Shown piece after piece: positions 8,530 to 20,661 of a stretch of DNA of 49,121 bases. A program made the translations under genes and the position numbers. Position 1 is the first letter of the stretch. Each line of letters opens with the position of its first letter. Source of the stretch: an uncultured delta proteobacterium (GTDB taxonomy: Bacteria; Myxococcota_A; Polyangia; Polyangiales; Polyangiaceae); NCBI GenBank assembly GCA_903906315.1, contig CAIVJW010000357.1, positions 1 through 49,121 on the forward strand, given 5' to 3'. The notes beneath the pieces were generated by a model. The model was given only the letters and a program-made list of their open reading frames with translations, was not told the origin of the DNA and ran no database searches.

Positions 8530-10491
8530 ATGCGCACACTCTCGGTGGGAACCACGATCGCGCTCGCAACAGGCTCGATCCTGCTCGGGTTCGCGTGCGC
8601 GCCGGCTCCGGCCGCGACCGAGGGCGGCAGCACGTTCACGACCGCCGGGGCGGGTGGCAGTGCGGGCCAGGGTGCCGGCGGCGCGGGCGCGGGCGGCGCG
8701 CTGTTCGACGCGGGGCTGCCCGGCGAGTGCACGGACCCTGCGGACCCGGATGGCGATCTGGTCGCGAGCTCGCTCGAGGGGCCCGCCGGCAAGGACTCCG
8801 ACGGCGATGGCAAGCCGGACGCGCTCGACGACGACAGCGACGGCGACGGGTACGGCGACGCGGAGGAGGCGGTGAACGGGCTGCTCGACCCGAGCTTCCC
8901 CGGGCAAGCGCGCGCCGACGCCTGCGCCCCGCTCGCGGACACCGACGGCGACGGGACGCCGGACGTGCGCGACCTCGACAGCGACAACGACGGAGTCCCC
9001 GATCAGGCCGAGGCGGCGTTCGACCCGGATCACGGCAAGCATTGCCGCGTGCTCGTCGATTGCGACGGCGACGGGGTCATCGACCTCATCGAGGTGGCGG
9101 CAGGGTCCAGCCCGACCGACGCGGCGTCGAAGCCGGCGGACCCGGGCCTCTACTTCGTCTTGCCGTACGGGAGCGGCGAGCAGACCAAGGACTTCGTGTT
9201 CTCGGCCGGCGTGGCCCGCGCAGACATCTACTTCCTCGTCGACACGACCGCGTCGATGCAGCCCGCGATCGACGCGCTGGAGGCCTCGCTCGCGTCGACG
9301 ATCCTCCCGACGATCCTGAACGGCGACCTCTCGGCGAAGCCGCCGATCCCGCCGATCGACGACGCCTGGATCGGCATCGGCACCGTGCGCGATCTGCCCT
9401 GGCCTCCGTACGGGCAGCCGGGCGACGACGCGTACCGCAACGCCTTCGATCTCGGGGGTGCCCGGGTGCTCGGCGACGTGGCGCCGCCCGTGAAGCAGAA
9501 CGGCGCCTGGGCGCCGCCGACGAGCGTGGCCACGATCCTCGCGTCGCTCACGGCGTCCGGTGGCGGCGACGGCCCCGAGGCGATGACGCAGGCGCTGTGG
9601 CTGGCGGCCGCGAACCAGCCCTTCGCCGCCGTCGGGCCGAGCGACTTCTGGAACCCGGCGGCGGCGTGGTCGAACGGCTCGCCGACGCCGCCCTACCCCG
9701 CGACGTGCGCTGCCCCTGGGGCGCGCGGGGTGCCGTGCTTCCGACCGCAGTCGCTGCCGATCTTCGTGCTCGTGTCGGACGCGGCGCTGCACGCGGGCCC
9801 GAAGCCTGGCAACGACTACGGCGCGGACACGACCGGCACGAGGACGTACGCCGAGGCCGTGGCCTCGCTGAAGGCGATCGACGCGAAGGTCGTCGGGGTG
9901 CCCGTCGCCGGCGGCAACCCGGGCGCGGCCCGCGCCGACATGAAGGACCTCGCCGAAAAGACGGGCAGCCTCTACCACGACGCGAGCTTCGGCGGCGCCG
10001 ACCTGCCGCTCGTGCCGAGCGACGACGTCACGAACGGCGCCGTGTCGAAGGAGGTCGTACGTCAGCTGGGGCTGCTCGCGGGCGCGGGGCTGCACGACGT
10101 GACGACCACGCGCGCGAGCTACGACTGCGCCGGCGGGGTCGACTGCAACGACGACGGGCAGGTCGACCTCGAGTACCACAACCCCAAGCTCGGGCCGGGC
10201 GCCGCTCCGTTCGATGCGTCCACGCTGATCACCGCGGTGGCGACCGTCGCGAGCGCGAAGAGCCCGCTGCCCTACGCGAGCCTCGACGCGACCTCGTTCT
10301 ACGGCGTCCGCGGCGCCGCCGAGGTCACGTTCCGGGTGCACGCGCGCAACGACGTGCTCAAGCCGCCGTCGCTGGTGGTGCTGCGCGCGCTCATCCGTGT
10401 GCAGACGCCGACCGGGCAGCTTCTCGGCGGCAAGGGCGGCGTGCGGCTCGTCTACTTCGTCGTGCCGCAACACCTCGAGGTCCCGAAGTAG
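8530..10491 (+). CDS. vWA lipoprotein with thrombospondin-3-type Ca-binding repeats
   Basis: A 653-residue surface lipoprotein. The ATG at 8530 follows a G-rich Shine-Dalgarno and gives a signal peptide ending LLGFAC; an upstream GTG in frame would spoil the signal. A Gly-rich stalk (TAGAGGSAGQGAGG) follows. Residues 65-200 carry repeated DSDGDGKPD, DDSDGDGYGD, DTDGDGTPD, DSDNDGVPD and DCDGDGVID, the calcium-binding loops of thrombospondin type 3 repeats. From about 225 a von Willebrand factor A fold begins with the MIDAS motif DTTAS after a hydrophobic strand DIYFLV. Late parts (about 440-520) keep vWA-like strands (PIFVLVSDAALH, KVVGVPVAGG). It is likely an outer-surface adhesion or protein-binding factor; the partner is unknown. 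Confidence 0.88.
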   Translation: MRTLSVGTTIALATGSILLGFACAPAPAATEGGSTFTTAGAGGSAGQGAGGAGAGGALFDAGLPGECTDPADPDGDLVASSLEGPAGKDSDGDGKPDALDDDSDGDGYGDAEEAVNGLLDPSFPGQARADACAPLADTDGDGTPDVRDLDSDNDGVPDQAEAAFDPDHGKHCRVLVDCDGDGVIDLIEVAAGSSPTDAASKPADPGLYFVLPYGSGEQTKDFVFSAGVARADIYFLVDTTASMQPAIDALEASLASTILPTILNGDLSAKPPIPPIDDAWIGIGTVRDLPWPPYGQPGDDAYRNAFDLGGARVLGDVAPPVKQNGAWAPPTSVATILASLTASGGGDGPEAMTQALWLAAANQPFAAVGPSDFWNPAAAWSNGSPTPPYPATCAAPGARGVPCFRPQSLPIFVLVSDAALHAGPKPGNDYGADTTGTRTYAEAVASLKAIDAKVVGVPVAGGNPGAARADMKDLAEKTGSLYHDASFGGADLPLVPSDDVTNGAVSKEVVRQLGLLAGAGLHDVTTTRASYDCAGGVDCNDDGQVDLEYHNPKLGPGAAPFDASTLITAVATVASAKSPLPYASLDATSFYGVRGAAEVTFRVHARNDVLKPPSLVVLRALIRVQTPTGQLLGGKGGVRLVYFVVPQHLEVPK

Positions 10492-10520
10492 ACCGCGATA
10501 CGCGCCGGCGCCGAGCTTGC

Positions 10521-10526
10521 TAGGCT
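10521..10526 (+). promoter_or_regulatory. -10 hexamer, leaderless start of the BamA-like gene
   Basis: TAGGCT, then TCGCCC, then the GTG start at 10533. The 6-base gap and the lack of a Shine-Dalgarno fit leaderless transcription. Confidence 0.5.
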
Positions 10527-10532
10527 TCGCCC

Positions 10533-12137
10533 GTGGGCGACCGCAGGCGGGGCACCGCGATCCTCGGGCTCGCGCTCGCCCTGGCGCTGCCCACGCGGGC
10601 CGCCGCCGCCGAGCCCGACGACCCGTACGACGACGGGACCCCGAGCCCCGCGCCGCCGAGCTCCCCCGCCGCGCCGAGCCTGCCACCGCCGAAGGCCGTC
10701 GATCCCGCACCGCCGCGCGATCCCGAGCCCCCCGCGCGGCCGGTGGATCCGCCCGGCAAGACGCGCATCCGCTACACGCTCGAGGGCATCGAGCTGCGCG
10801 GCAACCAGCGGACGTCAGGCCGCGTGGTGCTCCGGTACGTCCGATTCCGCGCGGGCGACGTGCTCGACGTCGACGACCCCGAGCTCGAGCTCACGCGCTA
10901 TCGCCTGCTCGGTACCGGCTTCTTCGCGTCGGTCGAGCTGTCGCTCCGCAAGGGCGGGCGGCGCGGCGCCGCGGTGCTCGTGATCGAGGTCGTCGAACGC
11001 AACACGTTCGTGCTCCAGAACCTGTCGCTCGGGCTCGCCGCCGACGAGGACACCGCGGGCAACTCGAAGCCGCTCTCCGCCTTCGTGGGCGTCGAGGCCG
11101 CCGAGACGAACCTCGCGGGCACCGGGATCACGCTCGGCGCGGGCATCGGGCTCGCCGCCGACCAGCTCGCGCTGCGCGCACGCTTCGCGGACCCGGCGCT
11201 CGCGGGCACCGGCTGGTCGGCGTCGGCGACCCTCCTCTACAACGACGCGCTCGACTTCTTCGGCAACCGCGCGGTCGCGTTCGAGGCGCCGTCGCTCGTG
11301 CAACGCGAGGTCACCGACTACGCGGTCGTGTCCTACCGCCGGTTCGGCGGCACGCTCGGCACGGGGCACGATCTGACGCTGTCGACGCAGTTTCAGCTCG
11401 ACTACCACCTCGAGCAGATCGACGCGACCGTGCCCACGGTGGCGTCGCACATCCGCGGCGAGACGCGCGAGCCCATCGCGTTCGACATCCTCGGCGGCAA
11501 GAGCGTGCTCTCGACGTTGCACGCGGGGCTGCTGCACGACACGCGCGACGCCCCGTTCCTGACCACGCGCGGCACGCTCGCGTCCGCCTCGGTCACGCTC
11601 GGCTTGCCGCCGCTCGGGTCGAGCTACGGCTTCCAGAAGGTCGAGCTCGCCCTGCGCCACTGGTTCCGGCTGCCGTGGGGCCACGTCGCGAGGATCGGCG
11701 CCTTCGGCGGTGGGATCGCGGGCGACGCGCCGTTCTTCGAGAAGTTCTACGTCGGGGACTTCACGGACCTGCTGCCCGACAGGGTGCTCGATCTCGCTCC
11801 CGATCGACGGCAGCCGCCAAACCTCCTGGGCACCGACATCGGCGAGGTCCGGTACGGCGACTTCGCGGCCAAGATCGACACGGAGTACCGGGTCCCGGTC
11901 TACACCGGACGCGGCGCCGTCTACGGCGTCGACGTCTTCGCCACGGCCGGCGTGTACGGCGTCGCGACGCGACGCGAGCTCACCGACCCCCCGACCGGCT
12001 ACGCGGGCGCGCGGCGCATCCCGGTCGATCTCACGTTCAACCTCGGCGTGCGCGTCGACACCAAGGTGGGCGGCATCACGCTCGCGTTCTCGAACCTGCT
12101 CGGGCTGCTCCCCGCGCGTCACGGAGAGCGTCCGTGA
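10533..12137 (+). CDS. BamA/TamA-like outer-membrane protein with one POTRA
   Basis: A 534-residue Omp85-family protein. The GTG start gives a signal peptide (LGLALALALPTRAAAA), then a Pro-rich segment to about residue 70. One POTRA-like domain follows (about 73-150): YTLEGIELRGNQRTSGRVVLRYVRF, ELTRYRLLGTGFFASVELSL and a closing VVERNTFVLQNLSLG. The rest is a beta-barrel (D15/bacterial surface antigen) with alternating strands, for example DLTLSTQFQLDYHLEQID, RLPWGHVARIGAFGGGIAGD, and a C-terminal hydrophobic strand VGGITLAFSNLLG. BamA itself has five POTRAs, so this is a short paralogue, perhaps for export or assembly of surface proteins such as those in this block. It overlaps the next gene by GTGA. 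Confidence 0.85.
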   Translation: MGDRRRGTAILGLALALALPTRAAAAEPDDPYDDGTPSPAPPSSPAAPSLPPPKAVDPAPPRDPEPPARPVDPPGKTRIRYTLEGIELRGNQRTSGRVVLRYVRFRAGDVLDVDDPELELTRYRLLGTGFFASVELSLRKGGRRGAAVLVIEVVERNTFVLQNLSLGLAADEDTAGNSKPLSAFVGVEAAETNLAGTGITLGAGIGLAADQLALRARFADPALAGTGWSASATLLYNDALDFFGNRAVAFEAPSLVQREVTDYAVVSYRRFGGTLGTGHDLTLSTQFQLDYHLEQIDATVPTVASHIRGETREPIAFDILGGKSVLSTLHAGLLHDTRDAPFLTTRGTLASASVTLGLPPLGSSYGFQKVELALRHWFRLPWGHVARIGAFGGGIAGDAPFFEKFYVGDFTDLLPDRVLDLAPDRRQPPNLLGTDIGEVRYGDFAAKIDTEYRVPVYTGRGAVYGVDVFATAGVYGVATRRELTDPPTGYAGARRIPVDLTFNLGVRVDTKVGGITLAFSNLLGLLPARHGERP

Positions 12138-12838
12138 GCACGAGGCGAGGCCGCCTCGGCGCCGCGGCCGCGATCGCCGCCGGCCTCGCGATCTCCGCGT
12201 GGGCCGCCCGCGCGAACGCACAGGCGCCGCCGCCGAAGTCACCGCTCGCGCTGCCGATCCGCACGGCCGTGCTCGCCCACGACGGCCGCGTGGTCACGAT
12301 CACCGTGCCGTTCCGCGACGCGGTCGACGCCGAGGTCGTCAAGAAGCTCACGAGCGGGCTGCCTACCGTCATCGCGACGCGCGGATACCTCTTCCGCGAG
12401 GCCGGCGGCGATCCGCTGGCCCTCACCGCGAAGAGCTGCCGCATCGCGTACGACCTCTGGGACGAGGTCTTCCGGATCCAGCTCACGCAGCCCGGCGGCA
12501 CGGCCTCGAGCCTCGTCGCGGTCAACGTGGAGGGCGTCCTGCGCATCTGCGCCGAGGCGCGGGCACTGCCGCTCGTCGAGCCGGGCGTCCTGCGAGACGG
12601 CGAGCGCTATTTCGTGGCCACGCTCGTCGAGGTGAACCCCCTCTCCGCCGAGATGCTCGAGCGCATCCGGCGCTGGGTGACGCGGCCGAACGGATCGGCC
12701 GCGATCGGGCCAGGCGACTCGCTCTTCGGCTCGTTCGTGGGCCTGTTCGTGACGCGCGTGGGCGACGCCGACCGGAGGCTCGCGTTCCGCACGCAGAGCT
12801 TCACCCCGCCGCCTCCGCCGCCTCCGAAGAGCCCTTGA
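12134..12838 (+). CDS. Exported DUF4390-like protein
   Basis: A 234-residue protein translationally coupled to the BamA-like gene (GTGA overlap). An N-terminal signal peptide (LGAAAAIAAGLAISAWAARANA) predicts export to the periplasm. The mature part contains VVTITVPFRDAVDAEVVKKL, then GLPTVIATRGYLF, AYDLWDEVFRIQL and a later RYFVATLVEVNPLS. This order of strands, an active-looking F-x-D-A stretch and the Y-D-L-W-D-E motif resemble DUF4390 proteins, whose function is not known. The C-terminus is a run of prolines. Coupling suggests it works with the barrel protein in the periplasm. The family assignment is tentative; the gene itself is well supported. Confidence 0.75.
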   Translation: MSTRRGRLGAAAAIAAGLAISAWAARANAQAPPPKSPLALPIRTAVLAHDGRVVTITVPFRDAVDAEVVKKLTSGLPTVIATRGYLFREAGGDPLALTAKSCRIAYDLWDEVFRIQLTQPGGTASSLVAVNVEGVLRICAEARALPLVEPGVLRDGERYFVATLVEVNPLSAEMLERIRRWVTRPNGSAAIGPGDSLFGSFVGLFVTRVGDADRRLAFRTQSFTPPPPPPPKSP

Positions 12839-12881
12839 CCGCGTACCCGGCGACGGCGGCGACGGCCCCGGCAGCCTCCGG

Positions 12882-12887
12882 TATGAT
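12882..12887 (+). promoter_or_regulatory. -10 hexamer, leaderless start of the second kinase
   Basis: TATGAT, then CGGCGC, then the GTG start at 12894. This is the best -10 of the leaderless set, one base off TATAAT. Confidence 0.55.
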
Positions 12888-12893
12888 CGGCGC

Positions 12894-14471
12894 GTGGCGG
12901 AGGACGCAGACCTCGGTCGGCTCGTCGCCCAGCGGTACCGCCTGATCGCGAGGCTCGGCTCCGGTGGGATGGCGACGGTGTACCTCGCGCGCCACGTGCT
13001 CATCGAGCGGCTCAGCGCGCTGAAGGTGCTGTCTCCCCAGCTGGCCCACGACCCGCTGCACAAGGCGCGTTTCCTCCGCGAGGCGCGCGCCGTCAACCGG
13101 ATCAACCACCCGAACATCGTCGAGATCACCGACTACGGCGAGGACCGCGGGCTCGTCTACCTCGTGATGGAGTACGTCCCCGGCGAGACCCTCGCGCGCG
13201 TCCTCGCGCGGGCGCCGATCGGCTGGTGGCGCGCCGCGCACGTCGGCCTGCAGGTCGCCGCGGCGCTCGGGCGCGCTCACGAGATGGGCGTCATCCACCG
13301 CGACCTCAAGCCCGCAAACGTGCTGATCGTGCCGCGCCGGGACGGTGCCGACCGCGTCAAGCTCACCGACTTCGGTGTGGCGAAGATGCTCGACGCGCGC
13401 ACGATCACCTCGTCGACGGTCGCCATGGGCACTCCCGGCTACGTCGCTCCCGAGTACGGCGCGTTCGGACACCTCGACGGGCGAAGCGACCTCTACTCGC
13501 TCGGCGTGCTGCTTTACGAGGCCACCGCGGGCGGGCTGCCGTACGTCGCGCCTCCGCTCGCGACGGACGGGCCGCGCAACGCACCGATGCTGCGGCGCCT
13601 CTCCGCGCACGCGCCGGACGTGCCGGCCTTCTTCGACGAGGTGGTGATGACCTTGCTCGCGCGCGACCCCGACGATCGGCCGCGCGACGGCTTCGAGGCG
13701 TTCGACCTCCTGCGCCGTGCGATCGAGCGCGACGACGGCGCGAGCTCCGTCCCCACCGGCCCGAGCTCCGCCGAGGAAATGGACCTCGTGGGGGAGACGC
13801 GCCCGCCAGAGCCGCCACGGTTGACCCTCGAGGTCGCGCCCGGCGGCCGCGCCCGGGGTCCCCACCTCGCGACGGCACCGCCCGAGGAGCTGTTCCCCAT
13901 CTGCGCGCGCGCGCTCGCGGAGCTCGAGGACCTCGCAGCGCGGTCCGGCGCGTTGACGCCCGGATCGGGCGCTGCGCTGGCGGCGGCCCAACGCACGGTG
14001 GCGGCCGTGGCCGAAATCGGACGGCTCGTGCGCGACGACGGCGGCGCGGTCCAGATGCTCGAGACGGCGAGCCGCGCCCTCCGAGCGGAGCTCGGGCGGC
14101 GGATCGACGCGCTGGCGCTCGCGCGGTCGCGGGCCTTGGGGTGGGCGGGCACCCTGGCCGCGCGCAGCGAGCACGTGCGCTCCAGAAGGGACTCGGGCAC
14201 CCACTCCGTCCCCACGATGGACGTGATGACGTGGGAGCAGGCCGCCCTTCAAGAGGAGGAGGAGCGCGCGCGCAGCCGAGCATCGGACGTCGCGGCGCGC
14301 ATGACGGAGCTCCGCGACGAGCTGGGGCGCGAGAACGAGCGGATCGAAGGCGAAATGCTGATCGCAACGGCGAAGCTCGAGGGCCACGTCGCGGCCTTGC
14401 GCGCGGTGGCGGTCGAGGCCTGGGACGCTCTCGAGGAGGGCCAGCGACGGCTCGGTGGAACGCTCGGGTGA
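12894..14471 (+). CDS. Soluble Ser/Thr protein kinase with C-terminal coiled coil
   Basis: A 525-residue Hanks-type kinase. Catalytic features are LGSGGMATVY (21-30), ATP lysine 44 in LKV, HRDLKPAN (135-142), DFG (159-161), an activation loop rich in Thr/Ser (TITSSTVAMGT) and APE (185-187). The domain ends near 290. After a Pro/Gly-rich linker, residues 340-525 are helical with heptads and many Glu/Arg (ERARSRASDVAARMTELRDE, then RENERIEGEM), a probable coiled coil. No transmembrane segment is visible, unlike the kinase at 1108. The GTG start is 6 bases from TATGAT with no Shine-Dalgarno. Target and signal are unknown. Confidence 0.93.
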   Translation: MAEDADLGRLVAQRYRLIARLGSGGMATVYLARHVLIERLSALKVLSPQLAHDPLHKARFLREARAVNRINHPNIVEITDYGEDRGLVYLVMEYVPGETLARVLARAPIGWWRAAHVGLQVAAALGRAHEMGVIHRDLKPANVLIVPRRDGADRVKLTDFGVAKMLDARTITSSTVAMGTPGYVAPEYGAFGHLDGRSDLYSLGVLLYEATAGGLPYVAPPLATDGPRNAPMLRRLSAHAPDVPAFFDEVVMTLLARDPDDRPRDGFEAFDLLRRAIERDDGASSVPTGPSSAEEMDLVGETRPPEPPRLTLEVAPGGRARGPHLATAPPEELFPICARALAELEDLAARSGALTPGSGAALAAAQRTVAAVAEIGRLVRDDGGAVQMLETASRALRAELGRRIDALALARSRALGWAGTLAARSEHVRSRRDSGTHSVPTMDVMTWEQAALQEEEERARSRASDVAARMTELRDELGRENERIEGEMLIATAKLEGHVAALRAVAVEAWDALEEGQRRLGGTLG

Positions 14472-14503
14472 CCGGGCGCACGGCTCGACGTCGAGCATGA
14501 CCC

Positions 14504-14531
14504 TTGTGTGAACGCGGGGTTGGGGTTTATC
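14504..14531 (+). promoter_or_regulatory. Possible promoter of the TPR/PEGA gene
   Basis: TTGTGT (14504-14509), a 16-base spacer and TTTATC (14526-14531) lie about 57 bases before the start codon. The leader that follows contains a clear GAGGAGG. Both hexamers are imperfect. Confidence 0.3.
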
Positions 14532-14587
14532 TGGCGGGGCGCACGGGCGTGGAGCTGCTTCGCACCCGCATTGAGGAGGACTTACGT

Positions 14588-15802
14588 ATGCGATCGAGAT
14601 CGGGCCAGCTGGCGTTCTCCACCACGGCCGCGGCGGTGCTGTCGGGTCTCTTGGTGCTCGGGGGCGCCGACGCGGCGTTCGCGCAGGGCAAAGGCGGCGG
14701 CAAGCCGCCAGTGAAACCGGCCGCCGCCGCCGCCGCGACCAAGCCCGCGGTCAAGCCCGCGGTCAAGCCGGCTGCCGCTCCCGCGGCCAAGCCCGCAGCT
14801 GAAGCCGCAGCCAAGCCGGCCGCCGCGAAGCCGGCCGCCGGTCCGGCGAAGCCGAAGCTCAGCGACAAGCAGAAGAAGGACGCCGCAAAGAAGACGTTCG
14901 GCGAGGCGAAAGAGAAATTCGAAAAGGGCGACTACGCCGGCGCGCTGCCGCTTTATCAGCAGGCCGACGAGCTCGTTCCGGGCGCGCGGCCCAAGTACCA
15001 GGCCGCCATCTGCTTCGACAAGACGGGGCAGGCCGTGGACGCGGTCGGCGCGTACCAGAAGTTCCTCGACTCGAGCCCGGACGCCGACAAGTACAAGGCC
15101 GAGATCCCCGAGGCGAAGGCCCGGATCGACGCGCTGAAGGCGACCCCGGCCAAGGTCCTCGTCGCCACCGACCCGCCGGGCATCCCCGGCTTGAAGCTCG
15201 CGCTCGACGGCGCCGCGCAGCCCGGCACCGAGCTGTCCGTGCTCCCCGGCAAGCACACCGTCGTGGCGACGGCCGCCGGCTACGACAGCGCTACGCAGAC
15301 CGTCGAGGTCACCTTCGCCGAGAAGAAGGACCTCACGATCGCGATGAAGAAGGGGGCACCCCCCGTGATCGCCGTCGCGTCGCCGCCGGTTGCGAAGCCG
15401 ACTCCCGCGACGACGGCCGCCACGACCGAGCCCGCCAAGGGGCCGCAGAAGCGCTCGCGCATCCCCGCGTACGTGACGCTCGGCCTCGCAGGCGCCGGCG
15501 CCGTCCTCGGGACCGTGTTCGGCGTGCAGGCGCTCTCGTCGAAGAGCGACTTCAACAAGGCGCCGACGTCGGACCTCGCGGACAAGACGGACCGCAACGC
15601 GCTCATCGCGGACATGTCCTTCGCGGTCGCGCTCACGTTCGGCGTCACCGGCGCCGTGCTTCTGCTCAGCGGCGGCGGCGACGAGAAGGCCGCCCCGGCT
15701 CCGGGCGCCGCGCCCCCGCCGAAGAAGACGAGCTTCGTGCCGACCATCACGCCCTTCGTCGGCTCCAAGGCCGGCGGCGCGGCCGCCATGCTTCAGTTCT
15801 AG
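14588..15802 (+). CDS. Exported TPR and PEGA-domain protein
   Basis: A 404-residue envelope protein. GAGGAGG 9 bases upstream fixes the ATG. A signal peptide (about 1-33, ending AAFA) is followed by a Lys/Ala/Pro-rich spacer of about 55 residues that may span peptidoglycan. Residues 95-205 form TPR-like helices (FGEAKEKFEKGDYAGALPLY, then AVDAVGAYQKFLDSSP). Residues 212-275 resemble a PEGA domain (KVLVATDPPGIPGLKLALDG, LPGKHTVVATAAGY). Two hydrophobic helices follow at about 297-318 and 343-363, and then a short tail. TPR plus PEGA proteins of this shape are numerous in myxobacteria and usually lack assigned functions. It sits 14 bases upstream of the Cys-rich lipoprotein, so the two are probably co-transcribed. 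Confidence 0.88.
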   Translation: MRSRSGQLAFSTTAAAVLSGLLVLGGADAAFAQGKGGGKPPVKPAAAAAATKPAVKPAVKPAAAPAAKPAAEAAAKPAAAKPAAGPAKPKLSDKQKKDAAKKTFGEAKEKFEKGDYAGALPLYQQADELVPGARPKYQAAICFDKTGQAVDAVGAYQKFLDSSPDADKYKAEIPEAKARIDALKATPAKVLVATDPPGIPGLKLALDGAAQPGTELSVLPGKHTVVATAAGYDSATQTVEVTFAEKKDLTIAMKKGAPPVIAVASPPVAKPTPATTAATTEPAKGPQKRSRIPAYVTLGLAGAGAVLGTVFGVQALSSKSDFNKAPTSDLADKTDRNALIADMSFAVALTFGVTGAVLLLSGGGDEKAAPAPGAAPPPKKTSFVPTITPFVGSKAGGAAAMLQF

Positions 15803-15816
15803 AGAGGGACTTCGGG

Positions 15817-18606
<2,790 letters not shown>

Positions 18607-18629
18607 CCGGACGACCGGCTCGAACGCGC

Positions 18630-18668
18630 GAAGGCGCTCGGGGATCCCCCGGGCGCCTTCGGCGTTTT
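18630..18668 (+). terminator. Rho-independent terminator after the Cys-rich lipoprotein
   Basis: GAAGGCGC (18630-18637) pairs with GCGCCTTC (18653-18660), with an inner GGGG/CCCC pair. GGCGTTTTG follows as a short T-run. It lies 24 bases after the stop codon and in front of the convergent hflX end. Confidence 0.75.
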
Positions 18669-18701
18669 GTGGGCTTCGATCGGGCCAGGGCCCGCGACGC
18701 G

Positions 18702-20552
18702 CTACGAAGACGCGGTGACCGCGCCGCGGCGACGACGGCCGCCCATGAGGTCCGCGAGCGTAGTCAGCTCAGGCTCCGGCGCCTCGAGCGGGCCCGGATC
18801 GGCGTCGTCCGCGACCGCCTGCTCCTCCTCGTACTCGGGCACCATCGCGGCCTTCGACCAGCGATCGCGCAGCCTCTCCGCGATGCGCGCGAGCAGCGGG
18901 CGCGTCGACTCGCGGTCGTTCGCCGAGGCGAGGAGCGCGTCGCGATGGCCGAGCAGCAGCCGGCGACGCTCGTCGGCGCCGAGGAGATCCACCTTGTTGA
19001 AGACGAGGATGCGCGGGAGGCGCTCGAGGTCGAGCTCGGCGAGGAGGCCCTCGGTCGTCTCGATGTGGTGGTCGTACGCCGGGTCGCTCGCGTCGACGAC
19101 GTGCAGGAGCAGGTCCGCGTCGGCGGCCTCCTCGAAGGTCGCTCGGAACGCGGCGAAGAGGTCCCGCGGCAGCTCGCGGATGAAGCCCACGGTGTCGGTG
19201 ATCACGACCTCGCGCTCCTCGGGGAAGCGCAGGCGCCTCGACCGCGTGTCGAGCGTCGCGAAGAGCCTGTTCTCGGCGAGGACGTCGGCCCCCGTCAGCG
19301 AGTTGAGGAGCGTGCTCTTGCCGGCGTTGGTGTAGCCGACGATCGAGACGACGGGGACCGCGAGCCGCGTGCGGCGCCGACGCCTCTGCTCGCGCTGCTT
19401 CGCGAGCTTCTTCAGCTGCTGCTCGAGGAACGAAACGCGCTCCTTCGCGCGGCGCTTGCCGATCTCGAGCTTGGTCTCGCCGGGGCCGCGCCCGCCGATG
19501 CCGCCCGTGAGGCGCGACAGCGAGTCGTCCTTCTGGCCGAGGCGCGGGAGCGTGTACTTGAGCTGCGCGAGCTCGACCTGGAGCTTGCCGTCGGCCGACT
19601 CGGCGCGCTGCGCGAAGATGTCGAGGATGAGCTGGGACCGGTCGATGATCTTGAGATCGGAGTGCTTGGCGATCGCGGACGCCTGCGACGGGGTCAGATC
19701 GCGGTCGAAGACGAGCGTCTCGGCGTCGAGCTCGGCGGCGCGCAGCACGACCTCGTCGAGCTTGCCCTTGCCGAGCACGAGCTTCGGGTCGATCCGGTCA
19801 CGGAGCTGGAGGACGGTGTCCATCACCTCGACGCCCGCGGTGCGGGCCAGCTCCGACAGCTCGCGCAGGCGCTCCTCGGCCAGCAGGACGGGCGAGTCCC
19901 CAGCACCGCCCGCGCCGCGGCCGCTCGACTTCTCGGCGACGTGCACGAGGATCGCGCGGCCGTCCTTGGCGCGGACCGCGTGCGTCCGTGACTGCTTGGC
20001 GAACTCGTCCTCGAGCGCCTTGATGAGCTCGCCGAAGTCGACCTCGTCGCGGCCGATTTGCAGTGGACCGACCTGCCGATACGGGCCCGCCTCGACGCGG
20101 CGCTCGCAGTCGACGGCCGGCGCGGAGCCGCCGGGCACGTTGTACGCGTAGTGGATCGTGCGCGGATCGCCGCTCGGTGCGAGCTGGATCGCCGCCACGA
20201 GATCGAGGCGGAGGCGCACGAGGTCGACGATGTCGTCGCGCGTCAGCGCCTCGCCGAAGAGGTGCGTGTGCACGAGCCGCAAACCGCGAAACCGGCCCTG
20301 CGCCGCGCGGAGACGCCCGATGTCGGGGAGCATGAGGCGCGTCGCGTCGCCGACGACGACGTAGTCGACCTCGCCCGAGCGGTGCACGAGCGCGCCGACC
20401 TGCCGGCCCGTCTCGTGCGAGGCTTCGCCGAGCGATTTCAGGAGCTCCGCGGTGGCGATGTGATCGATCGGGACCTTGCGCCGGTAGATGCGCTCGAGGA
20501 TCTTCTGGGCGTGCGGGCTGAGCCCGGTGGTGTTTCCGTGGAGGGTGGGCAT
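18702..20552 (-). CDS. hflX: GTPase HflX with JAMM-like N-terminal extension
   Basis: HflX is a ribosome-associated GTPase involved in splitting or rescuing stalled ribosomes. This one has 616 residues against about 430 in Escherichia coli. The standard part (about 215-616) has LGKGKLDEV, the Gly-rich [11 protein letters not shown]1 [10 protein letters not shown]3 DTVGFI and G4 NKVD. The extra first 180 residues contain [14 protein letters not shown] (94-107), with an upstream HETGRQVG and a VDYVVVGD strand. That order (Glu, strands, then H-x-H followed by Thr/Ser-x-x-Asp) resembles JAB/MPN (JAMM) metal sites. Such an extension occurs in other deltaproteobacterial HflX proteins as I remember them. 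The ATG at 20552 has no obvious Shine-Dalgarno. The gene is monocistronic and convergent with the lipoprotein. Confidence 0.95.
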   Translation of the reverse strand: MPTLHGNTTGLSPHAQKILERIYRRKVPIDHIATAELLKSLGEASHETGRQVGALVHRSGEVDYVVVGDATRLMLPDIGRLRAAQGRFRGLRLVHTHLFGEALTRDDIVDLVRLRLDLVAAIQLAPSGDPRTIHYAYNVPGGSAPAVDCERRVEAGPYRQVGPLQIGRDEVDFGELIKALEDEFAKQSRTHAVRAKDGRAILVHVAEKSSGRGAGGAGDSPVLLAEERLRELSELARTAGVEVMDTVLQLRDRIDPKLVLGKGKLDEVVLRAAELDAETLVFDRDLTPSQASAIAKHSDLKIIDRSQLILDIFAQRAESADGKLQVELAQLKYTLPRLGQKDDSLSRLTGGIGGRGPGETKLEIGKRRAKERVSFLEQQLKKLAKQREQRRRRRTRLAVPVVSIVGYTNAGKSTLLNSLTGADVLAENRLFATLDTRSRRLRFPEEREVVITDTVGFIRELPRDLFAAFRATFEEAADADLLLHVVDASDPAYDHHIETTEGLLAELDLERLPRILVFNKVDLLGADERRRLLLGHRDALLASANDRESTRPLLARIAERLRDRWSKAAMVPEYEEEQAVADDADPGPLEAPEPELTTLADLMGGRRRRGAVTASS

Positions 20553-20661
20553 TCGGTCGCGGGCGCGAGGCGCGGGCGAGCTTCAGGCCCCCCGATGGGG
20601 CGCGGGCGGGACCGACGGCGTGCGCTCGAGCTTCTTTGCATAGTGCACGGGACGCGGCTTG

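Noticed and set aside
8311-10710. Minus-strand open frame opposite the vWA lipoprotein
   Set aside because: The plus-strand frame has a lipobox, calcium loops and MIDAS; the antisense frame has no feature.
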